The notes under the pieces are model-generated. The model saw nothing but the letters and a program-made list of their open reading frames with translations. It was not told the DNA's origin and made no database searches. Positions 50,601-60,729 of a stretch of 64,000 nucleotides of DNA are shown piece by piece. The position numbers were made by a program, and so were the translations under genes. The stretch covers positions 4,712,001 to 4,776,000 of the forward strand of contig NC_031674.1 of the NCBI RefSeq assembly GCF_001640025.1. Direction: 5' to 3'. The first letter of the stretch is position 1. Each line of letters starts with the position of its first letter. Source of the DNA: Sugiyamaella lignohabitans (Eukaryota > Ascomycota > Dipodascomycetes > Dipodascales > Trichomonascaceae).

Positions 50601-52315
50601 AAGGTTGAGCAAGAAACAAAGAAAGGAGCACAATTCCACAAAAAAGAAGTTGCAGCCGAGAACAAACCAATTTCCTTGAGGGTAACCAATTCCAGGTCAT
50701 TACGAACATGGTTTAATTTTGAAATGAACGGTAATTCCCATCCATAAAGTTTCAAACTCTTCACATTGGTCAAAATCTCAGAGGTGAGTCTAGTTCTTTG
50801 ATCCTTATTCTTCATTTGACGCTTCTGTAACTCTTTCTGAATGTTTGCCAAGTATGAGTTGATAGGAATCATAATAACCATGACGGCTACACCTGCCCAC
50901 ATTGAGTTTCCGAGAATATTATACAAACTAACCAAACAAAGAATGATTTGGAAGGGTCCAGACCAGATTGTCTGGCCATATTGACAAAGATCTTGCAATC
51001 GTTGTGTATCAACTGACATCAAATTCACAATATCACCAGTTGACTTTTGCGATCTGTCTTCGTTGGAAAGCACCAAAGATTTCTTGAAAATAGCAGAGGT
51101 CAAACTAGACTTCAGTCTCATACCAGTTCCAAAGGCTCTCTGAAAGTACTGGTGAAGGGCAATAGTCTGCATCACTGAAACAATAAACATGGCAGCTGCA
51201 ATGGCAAAGCCCTTACTCAAAGGCACAGTTCCAGCTTCAGAAGAATTATAATCATTCACAAATTGAATTAAAAGTCTTAACAACTGAGGCTGTGTGAAAG
51301 AAAGGATATCTTGAATCGCTTTGAAAACTCCACCTACCATAAATGTGCCTCCAAACGCTCGGGCAAGAGCTTTAGTTAATGAAGGGTTCGTTTTCTTTTG
51401 GACTTCACGATTCCAGTACTTTTCAAACTTATCAGCAGTCTTAGTAGTAGCATTTGATGCGGGAAGAGGTGGCAAGTCTTCCTCAGTAAGATAAGCCTTG
51501 TAACCTTGCTTCATCAAAGGCGTCATCCAAGTGAATGTCAACTGCGCAAAAATATCAGCTTTTTCTTCTGGACTCTTTTGCTCAAGTTCATCTAACAAAA
51601 CGTCACAAGAATATCTGTAACGGTGAAACAATCTTTCGACAAACAAAATATTTATACCGTTAATAGCAGCAAGCACAAATAGAACACTGTAAGTCCTGGT
51701 GTGGGGATCAGCGAAGGAGTCACTAATATACAAATCATAAATCTTGAAGACAAGCATGACAGGCGACAATAACCAATAAAACAGCAGGACACCGTTTGGA
51801 ATATTGGTTCTGGAGTTTTCAATAACATGCAGTGAGAAGGCAACGCCCAAAGAAACCACTGAAATGATCGGGGACAAAACAGCGATATCTTGCAATGGAT
51901 CGCTTGATGACAATAAGCTGTAATAAGCAGCTATTAGATAAAGGACAATTTGGATACTAACAAGAGTCAGCTTTGTAACAAACTTCCAATCCCATCGGGT
52001 CGACATTGGCTTTTGCTTTAAAAGCTGATGAACTTGGTAACTTCCCAATGTTAACAACAGTAAGTTTGGAAAATTCAATACAACACCATCAACAAAGCAA
52101 GGTGTCAAACTGAATTGAGACTCAGATACAGGGCCCCATCCCTGAGGGTCTTTACAAAGAAAACATTTGGATACAATGTCGCCAGCCAAGGAACCTACTG
52201 ATGAGGTGACACCAGCCAGGAAACTACTTTGATCGGTCGACTCAGAGACCAACGCCAATTGGGCATTGGCCACTTCGTAGTCCACAAAGTGATTTATTCC
52301 GTGGGACAAACCCAT
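47687..52315 (-). CDS. YCF1: Full-length ABCC transporter, YCF1-type vacuolar conjugate pump
   Basis: This 1542-residue transporter (from the ATG at 52315) has the long MRP layout: N-terminal TMD0, lasso, TMD1-NBD1-TMD2-NBD2. Ycf1 pumps glutathione conjugates and metals such as cadmium into the vacuole. NBD1 has Walker A GRVGAGKSSL (near 690), signature LSGGQKARLSLAR (near 776) and LLDDPLSAVD. NBD2 has GRTGAGKSSL (near 1335), LSVGQRQLMCLAR (near 1440) and VLDEATAAVD. The R-like linker between NBD1 and TMD2 contains RRRESTHTLRRASIASF, resembling the phosphorylated LRRAS region of Ycf1. The TMD0 region CKDPQGWGPVS...CFVDGVVLN matches Ycf1 better than other ABCC members. The start is not certain: another in-frame ATG at 52387 (MNRNIW) would add 24 residues, and the frame is open further upstream. 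Confidence 0.93.
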   Translation of the reverse strand: MGLSHGINHFVDYEVANAQLALVSESTDQSSFLAGVTSSVGSLAGDIVSKCFLCKDPQGWGPVSESQFSLTPCFVDGVVLNFPNLLLLTLGSYQVHQLLKQKPMSTRWDWKFVTKLTLVSIQIVLYLIAAYYSLLSSSDPLQDIAVLSPIISVVSLGVAFSLHVIENSRTNIPNGVLLFYWLLSPVMLVFKIYDLYISDSFADPHTRTYSVLFVLAAINGINILFVERLFHRYRYSCDVLLDELEQKSPEEKADIFAQLTFTWMTPLMKQGYKAYLTEEDLPPLPASNATTKTADKFEKYWNREVQKKTNPSLTKALARAFGGTFMVGGVFKAIQDILSFTQPQLLRLLIQFVNDYNSSEAGTVPLSKGFAIAAAMFIVSVMQTIALHQYFQRAFGTGMRLKSSLTSAIFKKSLVLSNEDRSQKSTGDIVNLMSVDTQRLQDLCQYGQTIWSGPFQIILCLVSLYNILGNSMWAGVAVMVIMIPINSYLANIQKELQKRQMKNKDQRTRLTSEILTNVKSLKLYGWELPFISKLNHVRNDLELVTLKEIGLFSAATSFLWNCAPFFVSCSTFALFVFTQDRPLTTDIVFPALTLFNLLSFPLAVIPMVVSAMVEASVAIGRLTSFLTSEELQPDAVDRLPRANQMGEEAVMVKAGTFLWERKPEYKIALANINFSAKKGELACVVGRVGAGKSSLLQAILGDLYKAEGHVTVKGKVAYVAQVPWIMNATVKENILFGCKFDPEFYQKTVEACALTDDFAILPKGDETQVGEKGISLSGGQKARLSLARSVYARADVYLLDDPLSAVDEHVGRHIIDNVLGPEGLLASKSIVLATNSIPVLSQADTITMLSAGRIVESGELAEVMSTKGAIYSLISDFGKKPRATVSDASSRTALEEGSSEPSSAVPSAAPSELNLTHILDKKRRRESTHTLRRASIASFTKPSIDDEDGDKEENKEHSEQGKVKWDVYIEYAKASNIFGVLTFLVMLLVSTGLSVGGNVWLKHWSEVNTGSHTNPHVGMYLGIYAAFGIGSAFLMLIQTVVLMIYCAIHSAKKLHDGMLNAVIRAPMSFFETTPLGRIINRFSNDVYRVDQILARTFSQFFANSVKVLYTLLVITFSTPQFLLFVVPLGALYVYYQRYYLRTSRELKRLDSVSKSPIYAHFQETLGGISTVRAYDQQTRFSFINESRLDINLKAYYPTISANRWLAVRLEFIGSFIILAAAGLGIGTLPTGRLTAGIIGLAMSYALQITQSLNWIVRMTVEVETNIVSVERILEYSRLDSEAPEVIENNRPAATWPTEGAVVFNDYSVRYRPGLPLVLKNINLDIKPREKIGIVGRTGAGKSSLTLALFRIIEAAGGHIDIDSVDTSLIGLRDLRHRLSIIPQDSQAFEGTIRDNIDPEGVHDDTELWRVLELSHLKTHVQAMSDGLESKVNEGGSNLSVGQRQLMCLARALLTPSKVLVLDEATAAVDVETDHVIQETIRNEFNDRTILTIAHRLNTIMDSDRIVVLSAGEVAEFDSPEKLLQNKDSMFFSLCKQGGFVEE

Positions 52316-53662
52316 ACTTCGAGAACTGCAAAACCAATGAGATCCTAGATCAGCTGTTAGATACCATTTCCAGATATTACGGTTCATCCTAGAACCTTCC
52401 TGCCAACAATGGCGCGAAATTTTTCGCGACAGAAATATCGACTTACACAGACTATTTGAGATAACTTGAATATATAAAGCAAGCCACTTGAATAGAATAT
52501 CTTTCACAAAGTTCAAATTTTGAACTCTGGTCCTGAAATTTTAATTCGGGACTATTCCTATTCTTTACTTCCTCCCCCTTTGTAAGCTTATTTCCTCAAT
52601 CAGTATCCTACTGTGTAGCAATCAACGTTGCTCAACACAAGCTTCAACCAACAAAAATATCCAACTAAGATAAGTGTTCGAGGTAACACACTATATAATT
52701 AAATATATCAGTTTCTACTCCTGATCTCGTCAAGCTTTATCAATTGAAAAATAGCCACTTTAAGTGCTTATAAATACAACACTGAAACGAGAATCGGGGT
52801 TAGGCATCCCTCATTATGCTGGAAGATAGCAGGTGATCTGCAGAAAAGTGTTCATCTACAAGTGCCGTGGCTTAGGTGGGGGTAATTCATGTGGGATGGA
52901 TTAAAATCGGCCAGAGATCCAACTACAATACTACACACATCTGTATATCACGTACAATTATTGTCAATTAGTCTGGAACTATAAGCTCAAAGGTCCCTAT
53001 GTTCTATTGATAAGAATATTCTCGTCAATGCTATGAAATAACTTTATGATTAGGATCGTGCCTTGAATTGAATGTCCCTTTAACATGCATGGACGGCCCA
53101 AGTTGGAAGGTTCGCGTTGAAAAATCCGCACGGACACCGAAAGGGATGCAGGTGTTGATATCCGTTTTCTTATATCTCCCCACTGGTACACTGGTACCAC
53201 CGTATCGATAGAGCTAGCAATATTTGAAAGGACTGTTGCATACCAATAAAAATGTTAGGGTCGTTTAGATAAATAAAAAAGGCAGCACAGCTAGGACCCA
53301 TATTTCTCATTATTCAATTCTCATATTTAAATCCCACGTTTTTTTTGCTACATGCAAACAACCCCCATCTTGAGAGCGCCTGTCTCTATTGCTTTTCTTT
53401 TCACTTTTATTAAACTCCGCATATTGATCCTAACTGGCAATTTTCTTACCAGCCACACTGCATGCTGCGCGCCACGCGTTACTACGAATGTCCGAGTATC
53501 GAAATGAATCGGTTACTAGTACCTGCCGTTGATGTGGCACAAATAAAGGTCTTATCTTATCAGGATCGCCAGCACCGGTCTATAATTAGCATTGAGAATA
53601 ATAAATAATAAATATATAAATAATATGGTTTTGTAATGAAAAATGAAAAGAAATGACAGTTC
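52316..53662. other. 1.3-kb intergenic region upstream of YCF1-like gene
   Basis: Upstream of the YCF1-like start and downstream of the NIPA-like stop (both leftward). The first 200 bases are open in frame with YCF1 but start codon choice is unclear. No other gene is supported; a 67-codon frame at 52997-53200 has no domain. AT-rich runs at 53600-53625 lie at the NIPA 3' end. Confidence 0.5.
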
Positions 53663-55255
53663 TCAATTTCCTAAGTTGTCATTATGAGTATTTTGAGTTA
53701 TTTGCCCGTCCGCATCGATTGAGATATCTGAAGCCATGACCACAGTCAAGGTTGGGATTGGTAAGGGTCCAGGCTCGGGTATAACCGTCACCTCATCAGT
53801 GTTATCAAAAGTAGCACTTCTCTTTGAGTGTAGTATCTGCCCTATATAAACACCTGGGGCAGTTAATGCAAACGGAATGGAGTCATGCGAATGTGAAGTG
53901 CCCCACGAATGTGATGTAAATTGCTGGGTATCATGCAAGTTAGATTGTAATCCAGGGTTCAAATGAGTATACAAATACGAGTGGCTTCTAAAAGGAGACC
54001 GTCTAGTGGGGATATCATTCAGCAGTGGAGTGATGTCACTGCTTTCTTCATTTAATTGATCTAGCATATTCTCATCCGAGTTGAGGTTGGTTTCATCCTG
54101 TGACGGTTCCGTTTCACTAGAATAAATAGCGCTACTCGAAGATGCTATTAACCACACACCAATGAACGTAAAAATACATCCTATAGCAAACATAAGTGAA
54201 TGCCCGAGGTCATAATTATCATCGAAATCGTGAAAAACTACTTCTGATCCGATTATCACAGATATAGTGAAAAACCCAAAATGAACGGGTATCACTAGGG
54301 TAGAAGGAAAATGTTTCAATGCTCGGTTAAGGAAAAGTACTTGCAATGCTGCAGTGGATACTACAAAAAATGCAAGAATATAAGTGGTCGGAAGTTTTAC
54401 AGCTCGACCAAAGTCATACCTCAAGAGACTGCTTAAAGATTTCGTTGACAGTGCTGTATATGCCCCTAACAATGCAACTAATAACACATTACCGAAAAGT
54501 ATCCACAGTCTCGGGGATCTTGAGTCAACTTGGTTTGGGCCAACTCTATTTGAATCAGAATTCGAGAAGCTTGTAAACGTGGATGTCAGATCCGTAGAGA
54601 TGTCATCTCTGTCAGCCAAAAGGCTAGATTCACTGGCTACGTTCTGACTTCTACCTTGCACCTCTCTTTTCCCTTTTTTTACAGGCTTTCCATTTTCATG
54701 ATTGGATTTGAATCTATTGCGTAAAATGGCCACTAAGGCCAACATAAGCCCGATAGTAACAACAGCATAGATTCGAAACGAGGTCTGGTCCATGGCATCA
54801 CGCAAGCCATCTAAAGGGTCCTCAACTGGTAACTCATCAGGTTCTTGAACTGAGAATATGACCAAGAGGATTCCCACAACCGAAAAAATTACCCCAATGA
54901 TATCACGTTGTTTCAATCTCTCGTGGAAGAAAACCGGAGCAATGACACAGTTTGACAGCAAGGCAAAGACTCCTAACGGAGATACAACTGAGGGAGGAGC
55001 AATCCCATAAGCCAGAAAGTTGCCACTTTCTCCAATTGTCATAATCACAACGCCGACCCACCAGATTCCATCACCTATAAATGAGGTGGATTTTGTACGC
55101 TGCCCGCCATTCAATCTCCGTTTTCTTTTATCCAATCTTACATGAGCGTATCGTTGTATATTTAGAGCAACGCTAATCAAAATATTGCCACATATAGCAA
55201 CAATGATTCCTACCAAAGGATAGATCCTAACTGGATCAGAGTCGGAATGGGACAT
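53663..55255 (-). CDS. NIPA-like magnesium transporter family protein
   Basis: This 530-residue membrane protein matches the NIPA/DUF803 family; animal NIPA proteins transport Mg2+, and fungal members are little studied. About nine hydrophobic segments are visible, starting with YPLVGIIVAICGNILISVAL. The family signature is clear: ALNIQRYAHVR, IWWVGVVIMTIGESGNFLAYG and APPSVVSPLGVFALLSNCVIAP, then HERLKQRDIIGVIFSVVGILLV. A cytoplasmic hydrophilic loop (residues ~185-245) separates helices 4 and 5. A 130-residue Ser/Thr/Asp-rich C-terminus (ETEPSQDETNLNSDENMLDQ onward) is probably cytosolic. The extended loop and tail make it longer than animal NIPAs (about 330-410). It starts at MSHSDSDPVR. 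Confidence 0.88.
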   Translation of the reverse strand: MSHSDSDPVRIYPLVGIIVAICGNILISVALNIQRYAHVRLDKRKRRLNGGQRTKSTSFIGDGIWWVGVVIMTIGESGNFLAYGIAPPSVVSPLGVFALLSNCVIAPVFFHERLKQRDIIGVIFSVVGILLVIFSVQEPDELPVEDPLDGLRDAMDQTSFRIYAVVTIGLMLALVAILRNRFKSNHENGKPVKKGKREVQGRSQNVASESSLLADRDDISTDLTSTFTSFSNSDSNRVGPNQVDSRSPRLWILFGNVLLVALLGAYTALSTKSLSSLLRYDFGRAVKLPTTYILAFFVVSTAALQVLFLNRALKHFPSTLVIPVHFGFFTISVIIGSEVVFHDFDDNYDLGHSLMFAIGCIFTFIGVWLIASSSSAIYSSETEPSQDETNLNSDENMLDQLNEESSDITPLLNDIPTRRSPFRSHSYLYTHLNPGLQSNLHDTQQFTSHSWGTSHSHDSIPFALTAPGVYIGQILHSKRSATFDNTDEVTVIPEPGPLPIPTLTVVMASDISIDADGQITQNTHNDNLGN

Positions 55256-56007
55256 TGAAGTCAGCGTCTATGGACAATTAAGCATGGAGATGGTGAAACT
55301 AAGATTTTCAAACAGCGCATAGGCCACCAATTCAATTGGCAGGAGATGAAGGCAAATCAGAATGACTGCCACAAACAATACGGGCTAACTGACACTCTTC
55401 AATTATATGAAAGGAGATCTGGGATAATACCTGTTTCTCCGACGCCCCTTGACAGGAACAGATAAGAATTCTAGGAAAAAAGGGGTAGCACGGCGCTACT
55501 TGCACGTGCTGCACGATAGTGCGACTCGATGCCCTCGGATTTGATAGAACTTGACACGATTTTCGACTTAGGTGAAAGAGGTTATTGACACCCTAAGTTT
55601 CAGCCTCTACTAGGAAACCAAGTGTTTCGAGTTAAAAGTATAGGCATCTTTTTTCAGGTGTGTAAGAGAATAATATTAGCTGGTACGTTACAGCTCGTCA
55701 AGTGGCTGGTGTGCTAGGTTGGAGGAGCACACGAGACATTTAATTTTAGTGTTGCCTGTTGATCATTTATACGAATTTTAGAATGTAAAGAATAGAAATC
55801 CAATAGGAAGACCAGCCAGTGTGAGAGTATTGAGGACATTGGCGATATTGCGACCTCCCCTGAAATTCCCGCATATGGGAAGTTCCTAACCCACAAGCCT
55901 ACCATTCCCATGCACGAAACTAGTCATTATTAGTAACACAATATATATATATAATAATAATAATACAAAATCAGAAACTATAAACAACTAAAAGTACTTT
56001 TCCATTT
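55256..56007. other. Intergenic region upstream of the NIPA-like gene
   Basis: About 750 bp, between SPT6 and the NIPA-like gene, both leftward. It contains an AT-rich run (55939-55965, ATATATATATAATAATAATAATAC) near the SPT6 stop. No convincing gene was seen. Confidence 0.5.
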
Positions 56008-59000
56008 TTAACGCCTAGTTCCACCAGCAGCGACTCTGGACATAAAAATTTTCTTGAAACCATTACTCAAGGATGGAACATCGGCATAACTATTGTTCAT
56101 GAGCTCAAAACCATTAGGAATGACCTTGACATTCCATGTTTGCACAGGCGTCTGTCTATTAGTCTTGAAACATAGCAGGAAATAACCCGGATGTTTGTGA
56201 TCAAAGCAAAATGCATAGACAGATCGGTTGGCACTCGCATCAGTGTAAGCAGTCAACCATTTCTCAACCTCTGCGCGCGACCCTTTTTGAAACTTATCGC
56301 TGGCAACCATTTCATCAACCTTTCTGGCCATGGCTTGAACATGCATGATAATAAGTTCATCGAGATCACTGTATCTGGACTTGCCGACTTGAAGTGTCCT
56401 TCCGAGAGAATACTCGTTTGGCTTATCGAGCTCGACAACATCTAGATGCTGGAATAGCATTTCAGAGATCTTCCACGTTATGGCAATATGATCATTACCT
56501 CTGGATGAGGGTCGGATCACTAAATCACCGCGCTGGAGTGGGGCAAGATACTCTTCCGCTTGTTTGCTATTGAAGAGTCTGAACAAGGGATGCTTGATAA
56601 TACGACTGGAACGCTTTTCTTGCTCCTGTTTAAGTTCAATCTTCCGCCTGTCAGCTTCTTCAGCAGCAACATTCCACTTCTTGTTGTCTCTACCCTTACT
56701 CCACTTGGCTTTGTCCAAAGCGGATTGAATATCCTTCTTCCTGGTACTAAGCTTAGCCGTGAAGTTTTTATAATCAATGTTCAAGATCACCGCTTGGATA
56801 GTTAGACCGAAAGTGAATAACTTGCTTGGATGGGAAATCGAAGTGTCATCAACCATATCGGGACCATCTACTTCACCTTCGATACCATTTGACAATTGAA
56901 CAGTAAGGCCACGATCATTAGCACGACGAATAACAACAGGGACAACCATGTTGTTATGTAAACTTTGCTGAGTCTCACCAGTCAACATAGTGAAAATCTG
57001 ATACTCAGTCAATGCTGCAAGTGATGCTCGTTTCTCTGAGAAATGATTATGGAGTTCCTCTCTAATCAATTCCAGAGTATGACTCTTCTTACGATTATAC
57101 TTCTCCTCCAACTGCTCAGCGTATTGCTCGAGAATTAACTCGTTCAATTTTTCCAAGTCATCACTAAGAAGTTGAGCGATTACACCACCAGACGTATTCT
57201 CCAGCTGTACTAGATCCTCTTCATCCAGTTCCAATGCATCTGCAGCCATTTTACGTGCGAGATCATAATCTTCTGGGTGAATACGAGTTGCATCTAGTGG
57301 CTCGGTATCTTCATTTTTGAGAGTTCGCTTATCATATGCAATTCTTAGGAAGCTAGCACAGTTGAAGAAAATGTTTTTGGTTGTGATGTGCGCAGTGACA
57401 AGCTCAGCTCTATTTGCAATTTGACCTCCATGGCTTTGAATACTTTGCAGGATTCCTGATGCCTTACGTGGCCCCAATCCAGAAACATAAGGTAGCAAAT
57501 TAGCCATGTACTGGTTTCGAACTACTTCGTTGACGTCCAAACCAACAAGATTAACGTAATCCACGAAAACTGAATCAATCGCCTCTTGGAATAATTCCTC
57601 AGGAAGTAGACTCTGCGATGGATGGATTGTAATGGCCGAAATTTCCTTGCCAAGCGCAGCGTATTCACACAATGGTGACTGAAGATAACGAGCTAAAGCA
57701 ATAGAATAACGGCCTAACGTAGCTTGGTCTGGAAATTCAGTAAGAGCACGGTTGGAGTGCTGATATAGTCTTGCAACTTCATCTTGTACCCAGACAACTT
57801 GAAGAAGTGAATTATCAGCCTCATCAGCATCTCCACCAGGTACAAGCTCTTCTTCCTTTACAATGTCTTGAAGAATTTGAAAAAGCTTTGAACAATTCAC
57901 TGTAAAACCAGCTATTCCGATAACATCAGGGGTCCGTCGCTTAACCAAATCAATGAACTGCTGACGGAACTCAACATGTCTAGGGTTTCCAAACTTAACA
58001 GACTCAACAGCCTGGCCCTCCTCGTCAACTAGAACTGCAACAACTGCATCTTTGCTAAAATCGCCCATACCGGGTGAAATAGCAAGAATTCTGGCTGTAG
58101 TACCAGCAACATAACCTGGTGGTTTGTATGGTGCCTGATTAAGTTTTTCGCCAAATGACTTCCTCAAATCAAAGTAAAGAGATCTCAAACAGTCCGTCTT
58201 AAGATCTTCTTTAATATTACGGCAGATAAGGGGGACGAACTTGCGGGAAGCCTCCTTAAGAACAATTCTACGGTTAGAATTCCAAGCAGCTGCAATATCA
58301 GAGACATTATCAGACATAAAGAAACGGGTGAGGATCTTTTCAAACAGAGTAGTCTTATAGTCTGGATAACTGATTCTCACAATAACCAAACCCTCTGTCT
58401 CCGCCTGAAGCATCCGTAGATACAAATCGGGTTTTAGACGAAGCTCATCAAATCCTCGGTTAATAGCATATTTGAAGTCAATATATGGACTGGCATCGTT
58501 GATCTTCTTACTTCCTTTATCCGTCAGAATAATATCAACTTTGGCTTGCTGGGCAAATTTATCACGTATACTCTTCCTGACTTTTGGATCATAAAAGATT
58601 TCTTCTGCTGCCATCGACCGCGCAGAATCAAGAATATATTCGGCAGTCATGCTTTCAGTCTCCTTTGTAGTTTGCTCGGCCAATTCTTCGGGTCTCTCTG
58701 GTGGGTCTTCAGAAAAGAAAAGCCTTTGATCGGACATGATGTTTTCACCCAAGTGATCGGCGGTGATAGAGAAAGCTCTTACAATGCTATAAATAGGACC
58801 CTCTCTGATTCTTTCAAATCTCGCAAATCTACTGTGGCGCTTAGTGGTAGTACCATTGCCATTCAGATTGTCCTCGTCAAACTTTGTAGTCGATATGTGA
58901 TCTTTGATTTGTGAAGAATAACGGAATTGAAGATAATCTGTCAAATCTTGGTACTCAACCAAAGTCTTAGCTTGCTCAAACATTGATTCGAAGGCAGAGT

Positions 59001-60421
59001 CATGCACATCCAATGATTTGAACAAACGATCCACGGAGTTCTTTTTTTCCACCAATCCATGAAACTCAATGTCCAAGTGTACTATCTTCCATAAATCATC
59101 TAAACTTAACAGGTTATCAGTAGTAGTGGTAGAGCTGCTCGACTCATATGCATTCTCACGTTTAAGAGTTGAGTGTGTATAAATAAGATAATCACGACGA
59201 TGAGTCCAAATAGTTGGAACCTCAAGATGGTCTCGAGAAACAAACTCAACAACTTTATGTACAGCCTTGATAAATGGTTCTCGAAGATATGGTTTCGCAA
59301 TAAATACTAATGGTTTGGCAGCCACTAGCTTGTCAGCAACCCATTGCTGCTCAGCGGCAAAATCTTCTTCACCAAGGTTGTAGTCAAACTTCAAAACGGA
59401 GCGAAGCAGTTGGTATCTTTCAGGAATGTCCTTTATTCTAATGGCATTATCCTCATCAGTCAACAACCTTGCAGATAATTCACTTGGTTCAAAAACGTCC
59501 TTAAGCTCTGGTGCGCCAGACTTTTCTCTACCGCTTCCTTCGCGGCCGCCGTAGTCATTTTCTTCGCCACCTGAAAGCACAGCATCATCTTCACCTTCCA
59601 AAGCCCATTCATACTCTTCACCATCTCCAAATACTTCATAGATTTCACCAAGCTTGTCCTCGTCGATACCAGTTAGCTGACTGCTGAGTGCAGCAGGACC
59701 CCGAGAAGATTTTGTTGGTCGGCCTGTACGAATCTCTGCTTCTTCTTGACGACGAGCTTCCTCATCGGAGAATTCATCCTCCTCAATAAAGTCATCAAAC
59801 TCATCAGCCGGTAACCGCGACCTGGTCTGCCCTAGATCCTCGTCATCTTCTGCACGATCTTCTTCTTCATCGGAAAATATATCCGTCAATCTTCGAGATG
59901 ATCTTCCAGAGTCCTCATCAGCACCTTCGGCACGTTTCAATCGCTTGAATCTTTTTTCTTGTTCTCGTCGGTAACCACCAGTATTTTCCAACAACAAATC
60001 CAAATCATCTTGGTCTAATTCGTCATCATTTGCGTGACTGCTCCTCTCTCTGTCTTCAGCTTCATTGCCTTCGTCTGAAGATACCGAAGCAGTTGGTCTT
60101 CTTCTCTTCTTCTTCCTACGTTTTTTCGATGACTCTTCAACGTTTTCTTCTTCGTCCTCATCATCGTCATCAACAATGAATCCCTTTCGAACCTAATCAT
60201 GTTAGTTTCTATATCTTGATAACTTATTGTACAAATGTACTTACTCTCTCCATTTCCTCTTCATCGTCCTCTTCTTCTTCTTCGGATGAATCATCGTTAT
60301 CACCAACGCCAACATCGCTTCCGCTTCCTTCATCTTCTCCTTCTTCATCATGGCCTCGGTTGGATGCGTGGATTTCATCCTCATCATCGTCCATGTGATC
60401 TCGAAGTTTAGAATCACTCAT
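56008..60421 (-). CDS. SPT6: SPT6 transcription elongation factor and histone chaperone, two exons
   Basis: Spt6 travels with RNA polymerase II, reassembles nucleosomes and binds Rpb1 linker. Exon 1 is 60245-60421 (MSDSKLRDHMDDDEDE) and exon 2 is 56008-60192; the 52-nt intron has GTAAGT, CTAAC and GATTAG signals in phase 0. The 1453-residue product matches yeast Spt6 (1451). The highly acidic N-terminus is followed by VRKGFIVDDDD (the conserved VR-GFIVDD motif formed exactly across the intron), then basic RRKKKRRR. Further domains, in order: helix-turn-helix, the YqgF/RuvC-like fold (YVAGTTARILAISPGMGDF), helix-hairpin-helix (YVSGLGPRKASGIL), S1 (near 1140), and the C-terminal tandem SH2 (HPLFRLFNSKQAEEYLAPLQ and RGDLVIRPSSRGNDHIAIT). 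The start is the first in-frame ATG of exon 1. Confidence 0.97.
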
Positions 60422-60729
60422 TGTTGAATAAGAACTGGTCACTACCCTTTACTTCCTCAAAGTATTGGCTATTGTTTCTACACCAGGACCAGATCTTCTA
60501 TTCTTTTCGGCCTTTGAAACGTCACCAAAAGATTAACAGCTTCAATGACTGCAACTTTCTGAGGACGTTGTGGAAGTGTTGGTTGTTTTCGCGATTGAAG
60601 AAGTAGAACAGGAAATGTTACCAAAATACCTAACCCATATGCGTTAAAGCGCGGGCATGCCAAGGTAGTTGTATATATAAGAATAACGTCTGCAGTGGTT
60701 ATATATATTGCCTGATTATTGAAATTATA
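60422..60729. other. Intergenic region upstream of SPT6
   Basis: 308 bp between MPDU1 and SPT6, both leftward, so it should contain the SPT6 promoter and the MPDU1 3' end. A TATATATAAG element (60671-60680 region) is present. No gene was seen. Confidence 0.5.
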
